A DNA stretch of 64,000 nt from Desmonostoc vinosum HA7617-LM4 (lineage in GTDB: Bacteria; Cyanobacteriota; Cyanobacteriia; Cyanobacteriales; Nostocaceae): NCBI GenBank assembly GCA_019359515.1, contig JAHHHC010000014.1, positions 1 through 64,000 on the forward strand, written 5' to 3'. The first letter of the stretch is position 1. Every line of letters starts with the position of its first letter. This document shows positions 44,828-53,823 of the stretch, piece by piece. The notes beneath the pieces were generated by a model. That model saw nothing but the letters and a program-made list of their open reading frames with translations. It ran no database searches and had not been told where the DNA came from. A program made the translations under genes and the position numbers.

Positions 44828-45379
44828 TCATTTGCCAATGCTTTTTTGAAAAGCTGGACGCTCAGACATCTGCTGAATGTAATTCAAAATAGCTGGATAA
44901 GCGCTTAAGTCTAACTTCAGCATTACGGGAATGTAACTCAAAATAGACCCCACTGCTACATCTGCAATGGTAAATTCATTGCCCAGCAAAAATGGTTGAC
45001 GCCCCAGAATTTCATTTAAAGGAGTCAACAAACGGGGCATTTCCCGCTCTCGACTGGCTTCTGTAAAAATCCCTGGCCCCAGACTGGCATTAGCAAATAC
45101 TACCCATTGGTAAAGTAGAGCATGTTCCTCCACAGAAACAGAGGTTTTGCCATATTTATCAAAAAGATATAGCAAAATTGCCCCTGATTCCCAAAGCCGA
45201 AAATCTCCATCAACAATTGCTGGAACTTTACCAATTGGGTTAATTGCTAAGTACTCAGGCTGGCGATGTTCACCAGCTTGCATATCGAGGGTGACAAACT
45301 CGTAGGGAATTTCTAGTTCCTCTAGATACCACTTAACGATTGATGCTCGGCTAAAAGCGCCACCATAAAGTTTCAACAT
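44828..45379 (-). CDS. Glutathione S-transferase
   Basis: The 183-residue two-domain GST has a thioredoxin-like N-terminal domain (MLKLYGGAFSRASIVKWYLE, INPIGKVPAIVDG, LWESGAILLYL with the glutathione-binding E-S pair) and a helical C-terminal domain (FLLGNEFTIADVAVGS holds the conserved Asp capping motif). It conjugates or reduces electrophiles with glutathione; the substrate class is unknown. It follows the small conserved gene at 45391 by 11 nt, so the two may be co-transcribed. Confidence 0.92.
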   Translation of the reverse strand: MLKLYGGAFSRASIVKWYLEELEIPYEFVTLDMQAGEHRQPEYLAINPIGKVPAIVDGDFRLWESGAILLYLFDKYGKTSVSVEEHALLYQWVVFANASLGPGIFTEASREREMPRLLTPLNEILGRQPFLLGNEFTIADVAVGSILSYIPVMLKLDLSAYPAILNYIQQMSERPAFQKSIGK

Positions 45380-45390
45380 AATGCTTGTAA

Positions 45391-45855
45391 TTAAAGAACT
45401 TTGTGTGTGTGAGAGTGCTGTTTGATGTTATCTTCTTTTGTCACAACCCTAGCAGCATTTAACACCCGTTTGCGTTCAATAGAATACTTCAGTTCCGTGT
45501 AAGTTGTACCCAAAGGAATTAAGGACTTTGCAGATTCACGACGCTTGTAAGTGCGAGCTGCTGCAAACAATCTTGGCACAAATTCATCTCCAAACTGAGC
45601 CGATGTAGGAAAGCCATCTGGTAAAAGCAGTGTATCGTCTGCCAGCAAAGTTCCTAAATTTGTTGCACAAGCCAGCTTATAGGAGGTAGGAATACCTTTT
45701 AATAGCGCTTCTAAAGCAGCAGAGGGGATAGGTTCTATAACTTCGATTTGATGAACTTCTCCGTCTTCTTTGAAGAAACAGGTTGCTAGACCGATGACAA
45801 CATAATCATCAGCTGCTAGGTCTGGGGCATTGGGATAAGAAATTGCAGTTGTCAT
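45391..45855 (-). CDS. Conserved hypothetical protein upstream of GST, 154 aa
   Basis: The soluble protein has strands and helices YVVIGLATCFFKEDGEVHQI, PSAALEALLKGIP and a basic C-terminus. The start is taken at the ATG before TTAISYPNAP; the frame extends 44 codons upstream, but that part reads as spacer. The 11-nt gap to the GST gene suggests one transcript. The family is not recognised. Confidence 0.65.
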   Translation of the reverse strand: MTTAISYPNAPDLAADDYVVIGLATCFFKEDGEVHQIEVIEPIPSAALEALLKGIPTSYKLACATNLGTLLADDTLLLPDGFPTSAQFGDEFVPRLFAAARTYKRRESAKSLIPLGTTYTELKYSIERKRVLNAARVVTKEDNIKQHSHTHKVL

Positions 45856-46491
45856 TAGAAAATTTCTCAAAATTTCAGAATTACAGCACGTCTTTAGTTG
45901 GCTAAGTATACAGCTTAGGTCTCCAAGCCTGTTTTGTTTGTGAATTCTTCTGTAAATATCAGGTACGGCTTGTTGGCATTCTACCAAGTTGTCGCTCTGA
46001 TGAGAAACATGGGGGATGAGGCTCTTATGGATAGGTTTTTTAGATTTCGCATTTTGGTTGACGCGGAGACGGGGAGACGCGGGGACGCGGAGAAAGATTT
46101 CGGAACGGAAAAATAGGCTTTTTCAGACTGAATATGAAAAACCTACCCTTGAAAGGGGGGATGAGGGAGAAATTTTCTTTGCGTCCCCGCGTCCCCGTGT
46201 CCCCGCGTCCTCTTCCCTATTCCCCATTCCCTTTAACACTTTTTCTCAGGATCTGAAATCCTAGCACTTATCTCAATTTAGTATTTCTACCTAAGATTGA
46301 TTTTTGTTTTTTTCTGGAATTTAACTTAGGGATGAAGTATCCATTATTAAATTAGAGGATTAATTATTGGTGTAGGGTAAAAACTTCTAGTTAGCTGAGT
46401 TTGATGGTTAAGTAATTATAAAGACTTTACAATTGACCTTTTAGATACAAATACGTAGTAAGGCACTTGTAGGTAAAACAAGCAAAAAAAT
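45856..46491. other. Gene-free spacer with repeats
   Basis: GACGCGGGGACGCGGAG units (about 46060-46095) and their complement CGTCCCCGCGTCC (about 46179-46215) flank a short unique piece and could pair into a long hairpin. The final 230 nt before the TPR gene are AT-rich and may hold its promoter. No open reading frame here has coding character. Confidence 0.5.
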
Positions 46492-47214
46492 ATGAATAAT
46501 TACTCATTTTTAACTTCCAGTGAACAACAAAACATTTATAGTGAGCTTGTGGTAAATAGCACCAAAATCAATCAAGAGCATAGAGCAAAAAGTAGTGAGT
46601 CCGCTTTGGGAGACAGCTATTTACGCTCTTGTGCTTTGAAATCGGCTCAAAAGGGAGATTATGTTGAGGCGATCGCCTTATTAAACCAATTGATTCACCG
46701 CCATCCTGAGAACGCTGTTGATTACAACAACCGAGGGCTAATTTATTTCCAAAGTGGTGAAACCCAAAAAGCTTTTTGCGACTACAATACAGCCTTACAG
46801 CTCAATCCTAAGTTAGCGAGTGCATATAACAATCGGGCAAATTACTACGCTGCTTGTGGAGAATTAGCAGCAGCGATCGCCGACTACGATCAAGCGATTG
46901 ATTTGCATCCTAGCCATGTGCGAGCCTGGATTAACAGAGGCATTACTTGGCGCGATTTAGGGCGATATGAAGAGGCAATTGATAATTTTGAGGTAGCGCT
47001 GCTTTTCGGACAGCTAACAGGTCATATTTGGGCTGAACGAGGCAGAACTTATCATCTATGGGGTGACTGGAACTGTGCGATTGCAGATTATCATCGCGCC
47101 CTCAATCAACTACCATCCCTCGACAGCACAACAGACGTTTCTGGCTGTCACTTGCGTCTGCAAATCGAAACCTGGTTAGATGAACTACTATCCCCTCAAG
47201 ATTTTGATTGGTAA
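46492..47214 (+). CDS. Tetratricopeptide-repeat protein
   Basis: The 240-residue protein has about five TPR units from residue 45 onward: KGDYVEAIALLNQLIHRHPE, AVDYNNRGLIYFQSGETQKA, ASAYNNRANYYAACGELAAA and two more. TPR arrays are protein-interaction scaffolds. There is no signal peptide or membrane segment. Neighbouring genes do not reveal a partner. Confidence 0.88.
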   Translation: MNNYSFLTSSEQQNIYSELVVNSTKINQEHRAKSSESALGDSYLRSCALKSAQKGDYVEAIALLNQLIHRHPENAVDYNNRGLIYFQSGETQKAFCDYNTALQLNPKLASAYNNRANYYAACGELAAAIADYDQAIDLHPSHVRAWINRGITWRDLGRYEEAIDNFEVALLFGQLTGHIWAERGRTYHLWGDWNCAIADYHRALNQLPSLDSTTDVSGCHLRLQIETWLDELLSPQDFDW

Positions 47215-47526
47215 TGGCGTCGTGACCAAAACAGGGCGTAGGGTAGCCTAGTCTTCCCTATTCCCTGTTCCCTGCGATGCGCTGAGCTTAGTCGAAGCGT
47301 TCCCTTTCATTTGGTTGGTAGATTACACCCTATAGGGAATTCAAAATTCCCAAAAATCATTTTGCAATGAATCGAAGCGTCTCTGTATTGCTAATAGCTA
47401 GTAGATGATAATTGCATAGTTATTAACTATTTGATAGTTAGCAATTATATAAATTAACACCCAATGTATACTTAACGAGAATTACGAGTAACTTAATAAG
47501 CCGAAATTCTAGATTTAATATTGAGC
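47215..47526. other. Gene-free spacer
   Basis: The sequence contains the TTCCCTATTCCCTGTTCCC repeat, a GCTGAGCTTAGTCGAAGCG repeat and an AT-rich stretch. I see no gene and no clear regulatory site. Confidence 0.5.
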
Positions 47527-47937
47527 TTATGGTGATAGCTTGATCTGATCAACTTCTACCCCATCTTGATTGATGAGTACGATCTGACGTTGGTTAGGGT
47601 CAACTCGGTATCCTTGTTGCTGCATAATAGTTTTAGCTTGTCTAGGATCAAAGTTGCGGCTAAATTCTGCCTTTAAACTGTTAACGCGTCCCTCCATCAG
47701 CTTGACTTCTGTCTGGGCTTCTAACAATTTTTGTTGCTGTAACCACTGATAAGGCAGAAGTTGCATTAAAGCAGATGCTGCTGCTGTCGTAATCACCAGG
47801 TTAACTGCTATCTTGACTGTGCTTTCCAGTGCCATCACTTGATAAGAACGTTGACGAAGATGTCGCTTAGGACGAGGAACCACTCGACGTTCTTGTATGG
47901 GCTGTAGCGGGGGGCTGGACTTTTGAATCGCATTCAT
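47527..47937 (-). CDS. Single-pass membrane protein with coiled coil, 136 aa
   Basis: The topology is a basic, Pro-rich N-terminus (RRVVPRPKRHLRQRS), one membrane helix (VKIAVNLVITTAAASALMQL), a periplasmic-side coiled coil (QQKLLEAQTEVKLMEGRVNS) and a small C-terminal domain (YRVDPNQRQIVLI). This resembles FtsL/DivIC-type division proteins in layout, but sequence similarity is not evident. It is unassigned. Confidence 0.7.
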   Translation of the reverse strand: MNAIQKSSPPLQPIQERRVVPRPKRHLRQRSYQVMALESTVKIAVNLVITTAAASALMQLLPYQWLQQQKLLEAQTEVKLMEGRVNSLKAEFSRNFDPRQAKTIMQQQGYRVDPNQRQIVLINQDGVEVDQIKLSP

Positions 47938-48316
47938 GATAATGAAAAGAGCCTCACTGATTGAAGAGAAGCATTATAAAAGTGCGCTGGCACTTAATTA
48001 CTGCTTGATTTAGCTGACATATTACTTCATTTTTAGGAAATTGCTACACGTAATTGCATCAGTTATGGCTGGAAATTGGGGATCAGGGAACTCGGGGCCC
48101 CCGCTCCCGGAGGGACTGGTGACTGGGAATAGGCTTGAAAGTCTCTTATTGTGGGGATTTGAGCGAAAAAAGTAAAAATTTGAATAACTGATAAAAAACA
48201 ACCTGGCATACTTACGTACAAATCTTCTAAGAACCTACAACATTAAGCTGCAAGCCCTGGAAAATAGTACTCCGTATAGCCAGGATGTTAGCTTTCTAAC
48301 CTCGTCACATCGCAGG

Positions 48317-48412
48317 TTATTTGTAAAGTTCAGTAGCTAACCGCCAAGCAAGAAATCCTGGAAGTATTGCCACAACCAAAGCAATGTAAACTTGAGTATC
48401 TGATATGGACAT
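48317..48412 (-). CDS. psaM: Photosystem I subunit XII (PsaM)
   Basis: The 31-codon gene encodes one transmembrane helix with the PsaM-diagnostic sequence SDTQVYIALVVA and C-terminal WRLATELYK. A GGAGG ribosome site lies 10 nt before the ATG. PsaM is a small PSI core subunit that contributes to trimer/monomer contacts and chlorophyll/carotenoid packing. The gene is alone, with its promoter presumably in the 150 nt shared with the divergent kinase gene. It is short enough to be missed by ordinary gene callers. Confidence 0.95.
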   Translation of the reverse strand: MSISDTQVYIALVVAILPGFLAWRLATELYK

Positions 48413-48569
48413 GGTTTGAAACCTCCTAACCTCAAATCAATGTTCAACAGTTTCGTTTACTACTTTTCCTTGTTTTGCCTGGTTTGTGGAATATCTTGTT
48501 ACAAGATGCAACAAAAGCAGCGATTCGTCAGTAGCGTTAGTGAATTTTCATTAGAAAAATTTATAAATT

Positions 48570-49829
48570 ATGGATTTGTATCTGGGTATTGACTTTGGTA
48601 CCTCTGGCGCACGCGGCGTGGTAGTTGATGATCAAGCTAGTATTCAGGCTGAGGTGCGATATGCTTTTGAGGATTCACTTGCCTCTGTAATGCCCTATTC
48701 TTGGGAAAAAGCTTTGTTTGCGCTTTTAGAACAAATATCTGAGGAATTACGGCGAGAAATTAGAGCGATCGCTATCAATGGTACCTCTTCCACTGTCTTA
48801 CTCTGCGATGCGGCTGGTAAACCTGTAGATGCACCACTACTGTATAACGATGCGCGAGGAGCAGTTGTACTAGAATACTTAGTAACAGTAGCGCCACTTA
48901 ATCATACTGTACTAAGTGCTACATCTAGTTTGGCAAAACTGCTGTGGATGTCACAACAACAATCTTTTACCAAAGCTAAATATTTTCTGCATCAAGCTGA
49001 TTGGCTAGCGTTTCTTTTGCACGGGGATTTAGGTGTTAGCGATTATCACAATGCTTTAAAACTGGGTTATGACGTAGAGCAATTAAAATATCCAGAATGG
49101 CTCAATACGTTGCAAATACCGATTCAATTACCCAAAGTTTTACCGCCAGGAACACGAGTTGCAGAATTACGTCCAGAAATTGCCGCTAAATTCGGCTGGC
49201 GTCGAGATTGTCTGGTATGTGCTGGTACAACTGATAGTATTGCTGCTTTTATTGCGAGTGGTGCAAAATTGCCTGGTGAAGCGGTGACTTCTTTGGGTTC
49301 AACGCTGGTGCTAAAACTATTGAGTCGGACTCGTATAGAAGATGCACGCTTCGGAATTTATAGCCATCGTTTCGGTGACTTGTGGCTAACTGGAGGTGCT
49401 TCTAATACTGGAGGTGCAATTTTACGGCAGTTTTTTACAGACGTTGAGTTAGAAAACCTCAGCCGTGAAATTGATCCATCAACAGCCAGCAAGTTAGATT
49501 ATTATCCATTGTTGAAAGCAGGCGATCGCTTCCCAATTAATGATCCCAATTTACCACCGCGACTAGAACCACGCCCGGAAAATCCCAGAGAATTTCTGCA
49601 TGGTTTGTTAGAAAGTATCGCCCGTATAGAAGCCCAAGGATATGAATTATTACAGCAATTAGGGGCGGACAAATTGAGTAGTGTTTTTACTGCTGGGGGT
49701 GGTGCAGCAAATTCCACTTGGACTGCTATTCGTCAGCGGTATTTAAAAGTGCCTGTGTTGGCATCGGTATATACAGAAGCTGCTTATGGGACGGCGCTTT
49801 TGGCAATGCACGTAGAGACGCGCTTTTGA
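48570..49829 (+). CDS. FGGY carbohydrate kinase, D-ribulose kinase (SePSK)-like
   Basis: The 419-residue kinase has phosphate-binding loop DFGTSGARGVV at the N-terminus, AINGTSSTVLLCD, and the C-terminal nucleotide loop FTAGGGAANSTW. It is shorter than xylulokinases and matches the cyanobacterial/plant D-ribulose kinase subgroup characterised from Synechococcus elongatus and Arabidopsis. It would phosphorylate D-ribulose, returning it to pentose-phosphate or Calvin-cycle pools. The assignment to D-ribulose is by family memory. The last residues (HVETRF) run into a repeat. Confidence 0.85.
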   Translation: MDLYLGIDFGTSGARGVVVDDQASIQAEVRYAFEDSLASVMPYSWEKALFALLEQISEELRREIRAIAINGTSSTVLLCDAAGKPVDAPLLYNDARGAVVLEYLVTVAPLNHTVLSATSSLAKLLWMSQQQSFTKAKYFLHQADWLAFLLHGDLGVSDYHNALKLGYDVEQLKYPEWLNTLQIPIQLPKVLPPGTRVAELRPEIAAKFGWRRDCLVCAGTTDSIAAFIASGAKLPGEAVTSLGSTLVLKLLSRTRIEDARFGIYSHRFGDLWLTGGASNTGGAILRQFFTDVELENLSREIDPSTASKLDYYPLLKAGDRFPINDPNLPPRLEPRPENPREFLHGLLESIARIEAQGYELLQQLGADKLSSVFTAGGGAANSTWTAIRQRYLKVPVLASVYTEAAYGTALLAMHVETRF

Positions 49830-50049
49830 AGCGTTTCTACTTTGAAACCCATGATCAAGCTGGATTTCTTAATGCGTGAATTTTGAATTGGTATAAATCA
49901 GTATCTATCCTGGTGACAATTAACAGATCTCGGCTGATACTAGGTTGATTAGATACCGGACTATAGGGTTCCAGGTTGATATCTGGGCAGCTATTTGGGG
50001 ATGGGTGCTTCGCAATCAGCGAATGTCATCTATCCCCTTTTTTATCTTT

Positions 50050-50250
50050 AATAATGGGGATTCCCCTACACCCTCACACCCTTATACCCTCATACCCCAA
50101 TAATGGGGATTCCCCTACACCCCCACACCCTTATCCCTCATACCCCAATAATGGGGATTCCCCTACACCCCACACCCTTATACCCTCATACCCCAATAAT
50201 GGGGATTCCCCTACACCCTCACACCCTTATACCCTCACACCCCTATTTCT
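50050..50250. repeat. Four tandem copies of a 48-49-bp repeat
   Basis: Copies begin with AATAATGGGGATTCCCCTAC at 50050, 50099, 50147 and 50195. Each contains the palindrome GGGGATTCCCC and a CCCTCACACCCTTATACCC tail. There are no unique spacers, so it is not CRISPR. It sits upstream of the ArsR gene. Confidence 0.9.
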
Positions 50251-50287
50251 TGACATTTAAGCAATTACTTATATATCATCTAAATAG

Positions 50288-50303
50288 TTAAGCATTTGCT
50301 TAA
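50288..50303. promoter_or_regulatory. Palindrome TTAAGCATTTGCTTAA, candidate ArsR operator
   Basis: The 16-bp site has perfect 7-bp arms, 17 nt before the ArsR start codon. A second half-site TTAAGCA followed by CTTA lies at about 50257-50270. ArsR/SmtB repressors bind dyads of this size at their own promoters. Confidence 0.6.
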
Positions 50304-50320
50304 ATATATGGTTAATCTGA

Positions 50321-50641
50321 ATGAGTAGACCTGCTGCCAGTGCGGATGTGTTTGTGGCGATCGCAGATCCCACACGCAGGGCACTATTGGATCTGTTAAG
50401 AACTGGAGAACAGCCAGTTAAACAGCTGGCTGAGCCATTTGCCATGAGCTTACCAGCTATTTCCCAGCACCTACAGATTCTTTGTGAAACAGGTTTAGTA
50501 CAAATGCGGAAAGCAGGGCGACAGCGCCTGTATCGGCTGAACCCAGAACCACTGAAGCAGATATCTGACTGGATTGCTCATTATGAGCAATTCTGGCAAG
50601 AGAAACTAGATGCCCTTGGTAATTATTTGGAGGAAAATTAA
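50321..50641 (+). CDS. ArsR-family winged-helix regulator
   Basis: The 106-residue protein has the ArsR HTH: ADPTRRALLDLLRTGEQPV, PAISQHLQILCETGLVQMRK, AGRQRLYRLNPEPL. No metal-binding ELCVCDL motif is present, so it belongs to the non-metal ArsR group commonly paired with SRPBCC (AHSA1) genes. Its TAA stop overlaps the ATG of the SRPBCC gene by one base, indicating translational coupling. The palindrome upstream is the probable autoregulatory site. Confidence 0.9.
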   Translation: MSRPAASADVFVAIADPTRRALLDLLRTGEQPVKQLAEPFAMSLPAISQHLQILCETGLVQMRKAGRQRLYRLNPEPLKQISDWIAHYEQFWQEKLDALGNYLEEN

Positions 50642-51243
50642 TGCTCCGAAACTTGAATATGGAAGTGTTCTATCCTTATTCTCCTCAGAAGGTTTGGCAG
50701 GTACTCACTAACCGTCAAGCATTAGCAGCATGGTTAATGGAAAACGACTTTGAGCCGCGTTTAGGGCATAAATTTCAATTCCAACATTCAACACTACCGG
50801 GGTTAGAAGGAAACATAGACTGTGAGGTCATTGAACTAGATGAACCTAGAAAGTTAGCTTTTACTTGGTACGACAAGATGATGAGCCTGCCTTCGATTGT
50901 GACTTGGACACTAAAACCTGTAGATGGCGGTACTCAACTTCAACTAGAGCATAAACAGTTGAGATACAAACCTGTAGAGACGCATCACGACAAGTTATTA
51001 CATGAGCCAATACGCCTTTATCAACCTCGACAGGTTCATGAGTCTAAAGCAGTAACGCCAACATTAGCACCGAATACTTACACAATCCGATTTCCATCAA
51101 TATCTGTTGGTAATTACATGGCATTGGATAGCATTATTCTGAGTTATTTTATCAACGGTGGTTGGGATTATAAACTCAAAGAAAAACTACCGCAAGTTTT
51201 AATCCAGGACTTTACAAGTTCAGGCGTTCATATATTGCACTAA
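50641..51243 (+). CDS. SRPBCC/AHSA1-domain protein with internal insertion
   Basis: The N-terminal part is AHSA1-like (VFYPYSPQKVWQVLTNRQAL, ELDEPRKLAFTWYD, VTWTLKPVDGGTQLQLEH), and the end has the usual NGGWDYKLKEKLPQVL helix. Between them lies a stretch of about 55 residues (roughly 112-168, including PRQVHESKAVTPTLAP) not expected in the fold. At 200 residues it is longer than the usual 140-160. SRPBCC proteins bind hydrophobic ligands. Pairing with ArsR suggests that the two act in one response. Activity with the insertion is uncertain. Confidence 0.82.
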   Translation: MLRNLNMEVFYPYSPQKVWQVLTNRQALAAWLMENDFEPRLGHKFQFQHSTLPGLEGNIDCEVIELDEPRKLAFTWYDKMMSLPSIVTWTLKPVDGGTQLQLEHKQLRYKPVETHHDKLLHEPIRLYQPRQVHESKAVTPTLAPNTYTIRFPSISVGNYMALDSIILSYFINGGWDYKLKEKLPQVLIQDFTSSGVHILH

Positions 51244-51316
51244 AACTCTACGTTATTCAGTAGCCATTTCTCTCCAAATTGCTATCGAAATTTGGAGATG
51301 AATTGACGCGAGATAT

Positions 51317-51514
51317 TAGACCTCTTGCGAAAGCCTTAATTTTTGCGCCTTTTTTTGCGTCTTTGTGCCTAAGAAAGCGGGAAGCTGCTGACGCTCCTTC
51401 GTCGCTACCGCTGACGCTCGAAGACTCGCTAACGCTGCGCTAACGCTAACGCGTATATGCGCGTTAGCGAAGCGGGGCGTAGCCCAACAAAAAAATATTT
51501 ATGCAAGAGGTCTA
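51317..51514 (-). mobile_element. MITE-like element of the TAGACC family, 36 nt upstream of clpP
   Basis: The ends TAGACCTCTTGCGAAAGCC and (reverse) TAGACCTCTTGCATAAATA are flanked by TA. The interior contains GGAGCGTCAGC-type and GCGCATATACGCG palindromes. The end proximal to clpP shares over 40 nt with the element at 10525. It occupies the position where a clpP promoter or leader is expected. Confidence 0.75.
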
Positions 51515-51550
51515 TTGATATAAAATTTTTGATTCCTTGGAGCAAAAAAT

Positions 51551-52192
51551 ATGAATTTTCCTACCCAAAACAGCATTCCATTCATTATTCAATCAACAGA
51601 AAAAGGAGAACGAGCATTAGATATTTATTCCCGCTTGCTCGCAGAGCGAATTATTTTTCTCCGAAGTGAAGTCACAGACGACACAGCTAATCTCATTGTT
51701 GCACAAATGCTATTTCTCGATGCGGAAGATCCAGAGCGAGATATTACATTGTATATTAACAGCCCTGGAGGTTCAGTAACAGCAGGAATGGCTATTTATG
51801 ATGCCATCAATCAAATTCGTTCAGAAGTATGTACTGTATGTATTGGCATTGCTGCCTCTATGGGATCATTTTTGCTATCTGCGGGAACTAAAGGTAAAAG
51901 ATATGCTTTACCAAATGCTCGGATTATGATTCACCAACCATCAGGTGGTGTTCAAGGAAAAGCATCTGATATTGAGATTGCAGCTAAGGAAATTTTATAT
52001 TTCCGTCAATTAATTAACAAGATATTGGCTGCGAATACTGGCAAATCGTCAGAACAAATAGAACTTGACTCGGAACGTGATTTTTTTATGAGTGCTGAAG
52101 AAGCAAAAGCCTACGGTTTAATTGATCATCTTATTCTCAAAACATCTGCAACTCATTTCACTCATAGTCAATATCAAGGAAATGGAAGATAA
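51551..52192 (+). CDS. clpP: ATP-dependent Clp protease proteolytic subunit
   Basis: The 213-residue protein has an intact catalytic triad: S103 in [12 protein letters not shown]128 in IMIHQPSGG and D177 in DSERDFFMS. It should form a heptameric ring working with ClpC/ClpX unfoldases. Cyanobacteria carry several ClpP paralogues, and which one this is cannot be decided by eye. No clpX follows, so it is not the clpP-clpX operon copy. The short C-terminal tail ([12 protein letters not shown]) is variable. A MITE-like element lies immediately upstream. Confidence 0.93.
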   Translation: MNFPTQNSIPFIIQSTEKGERALDIYSRLLAERIIFLRSEVTDDTANLIVAQMLFLDAEDPERDITLYINSPGGSVTAGMAIYDAINQIRSEVCTVCIGIAASMGSFLLSAGTKGKRYALPNARIMIHQPSGGVQGKASDIEIAAKEILYFRQLINKILAANTGKSSEQIELDSERDFFMSAEEAKAYGLIDHLILKTSATHFTHSQYQGNGR

Positions 52193-52203
52193 ACAATCTT
52201 TAG

Positions 52204-52402
52204 TAGTAGACTATTTCAGCTAATTTAGTGCATTAGATTGAATAGGCGTAGGTTGGGTAACCACTGCGTTGCGGGGGTTCTCCCCGTTGTAGCAAGTAGC
52301 GTTTGAGGAACGAAACCCAACACCAATATCCATGTTGGGTTGAACGAAGTGAAACCCAACCTACAAAATTTCTTGCATTATTTTAGCTAAAACAGTCCGC
52401 TA
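52204..52402. mobile_element. MITE-like element of the TAGTGGACTGTTT family
   Basis: The ends TAGTAGACTATTTCAGCTAA and (reverse) TAGCGGACTGTTTTAGCTAA begin inverted repeats of about 29 bp that both reach TGCA. The interior holds GTAGGTTGGG and its complement CCCAACCTAC around CACTGCGTTGCGGG. There is no coding capacity. A degenerate relative is at 35313-35445. Confidence 0.65.
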
Positions 52403-52484
52403 TAAAAAAACTTTGGCTGATGACTATTAACCATCAATAATTAACGCAAAATTCCATCCCTTTTTAGAGGTTCTATAAGCTTAA

Positions 52485-53450
52485 TTACCAATCTCGATAG
52501 AGTTTTTCTGCATGAAACATAATTTCTTCATTGGGCAACCGAATTTTCGATTTTTGCCTGGGATATAAACTTTCAACGGCAGTTGTATCTTGTTCAATAA
52601 CTGTAGCTGCTGCTTTTAAAACTGAGTTTTTAAACAGAGATTTCATCAAAGGATTGACATCTCTGGCATACATTAAAATAAATGTTTTAGTACTTTTTTC
52701 TGTTTGGGGATAGAGAATATGAACTTGAGCAACCTTACCAATTGGTGTTTGAGCAAAAAGAACTGTAGTTGAAGGAAAAGCATATTCAAGTGCGTTGTTG
52801 AGGGTTTTAGGTAAGATTCCTAAAAGTGGATTTTTGATAATTTCACATAATGTGTTATCAGCTCTGGTAATTTCTTGCTGTACTTGAGCATAATATCCTT
52901 TTTCTTCAAAAGAACTGACGCTACATGATGTAATTTTAAACATTTCTTTATGAGTGCCATTTTGATGGTTATAGTCATAGTTAACCATCAAGTTACTCAA
53001 GAAGTCACCCTGAATACTTTTTTCTCCACTTACTCCCACGAATTCATATTCATCTACAATTCTTTGATGTAAATCTGGAATGGGTAATCTTGGCTCGAAT
53101 CCTGCATAAGTCCAAATACAATCGTTACTAACAATTAAGTCTAATGGTTGAGTAATTGGCTGAGTATCTTTTTTTTCTTCTCGGCAGAGTCTGCCTTGTC
53201 CATCAAATTCTAATGCATGAAAAGGACAAGTAATAGTATCTCTTTCTTGACATATCCAACCGTCTGATAAAGGAGCCTGCATATGCGGACAAATATTATC
53301 GATGGCGAATACTTCACCTTTTCGATTTTGCCAAACTACATAATCTTGTCCATTTAAAGTAATTTTATTGGGTTGATTAACTCCGAGCATTGATTTGTGA
53401 GCGATTAGCCAAGGCGCACCAGGTAAAATAGGTTCCATTTTGCACTCCAA
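52485..53450 (-). CDS. Rieske-type non-heme iron oxygenase
   Basis: The 321-residue protein has an N-terminal Rieske [2Fe-2S] domain with CPHMQAPLSDGW and CPFHALEFD, the C-x-H plus C-x2-H ligands. The C-terminal catalytic domain has NHQNGTHKEMFK, a plausible HxxxxH part of the mononuclear iron site. This is the ring-hydroxylating/PaO-like oxygenase group. The substrate is unknown. The gene is divergent from a TetR regulator with a palindrome in the shared spacer, suggesting inducible expression. The ferredoxin partner would come from elsewhere. Confidence 0.88.
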   Translation of the reverse strand: MECKMEPILPGAPWLIAHKSMLGVNQPNKITLNGQDYVVWQNRKGEVFAIDNICPHMQAPLSDGWICQERDTITCPFHALEFDGQGRLCREEKKDTQPITQPLDLIVSNDCIWTYAGFEPRLPIPDLHQRIVDEYEFVGVSGEKSIQGDFLSNLMVNYDYNHQNGTHKEMFKITSCSVSSFEEKGYYAQVQQEITRADNTLCEIIKNPLLGILPKTLNNALEYAFPSTTVLFAQTPIGKVAQVHILYPQTEKSTKTFILMYARDVNPLMKSLFKNSVLKAAATVIEQDTTAVESLYPRQKSKIRLPNEEIMFHAEKLYRDW

Positions 53451-53710
53451 AGTATTTAAATTCTTTTTAATTTCAGCGATTTTTGCAATAATTATTTATG
53501 TCTATCGAGAGATAAGTCAAAATAATTCGTAATTCGTAATTCGTAATTCGTCAGTTAAATTCAACATACACTTGTATATGTGCGTTACGGCTTCGCCTAA
53601 TACACCGCTACATCAGTTTTATGTCTAGTCAGGTATGAAGAAAATAATTTTGCATAGTTTCAAAACCCTTGTAGAGAGGTAAAAATGTTACGTCTCTACC
53701 TTAAATATAA

Positions 53711-53722
53711 TTAGTTAACTAA
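53711..53722. promoter_or_regulatory. Palindrome TTAGTTAACTAA in the tetR-oxygenase spacer
   Basis: The perfect 12-bp palindrome is followed by further TTAGTTAG and TTTTTAGTTAAG half-sites up to about 53795. It is a good candidate operator for the divergent TetR regulator. Confidence 0.55.
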
Positions 53723-53823
53723 TTTTTTAGTTAGTTAAATTTAATTTAAATTAACCTGACTGGATTTGTCAACTACTAAACAATTTTTAGTTAAGATATG
53801 ATTCGTTAGTATGATGGAGAACC

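Noticed and set aside
50050-50250. CRISPR array
   Set aside because: The four 48-49-bp units are contiguous tandem copies with no unique spacers and no cas genes.
49976-50291. Pro/His-rich coding regions
   Set aside because: These are translations of the tandem 48-49-bp repeat.
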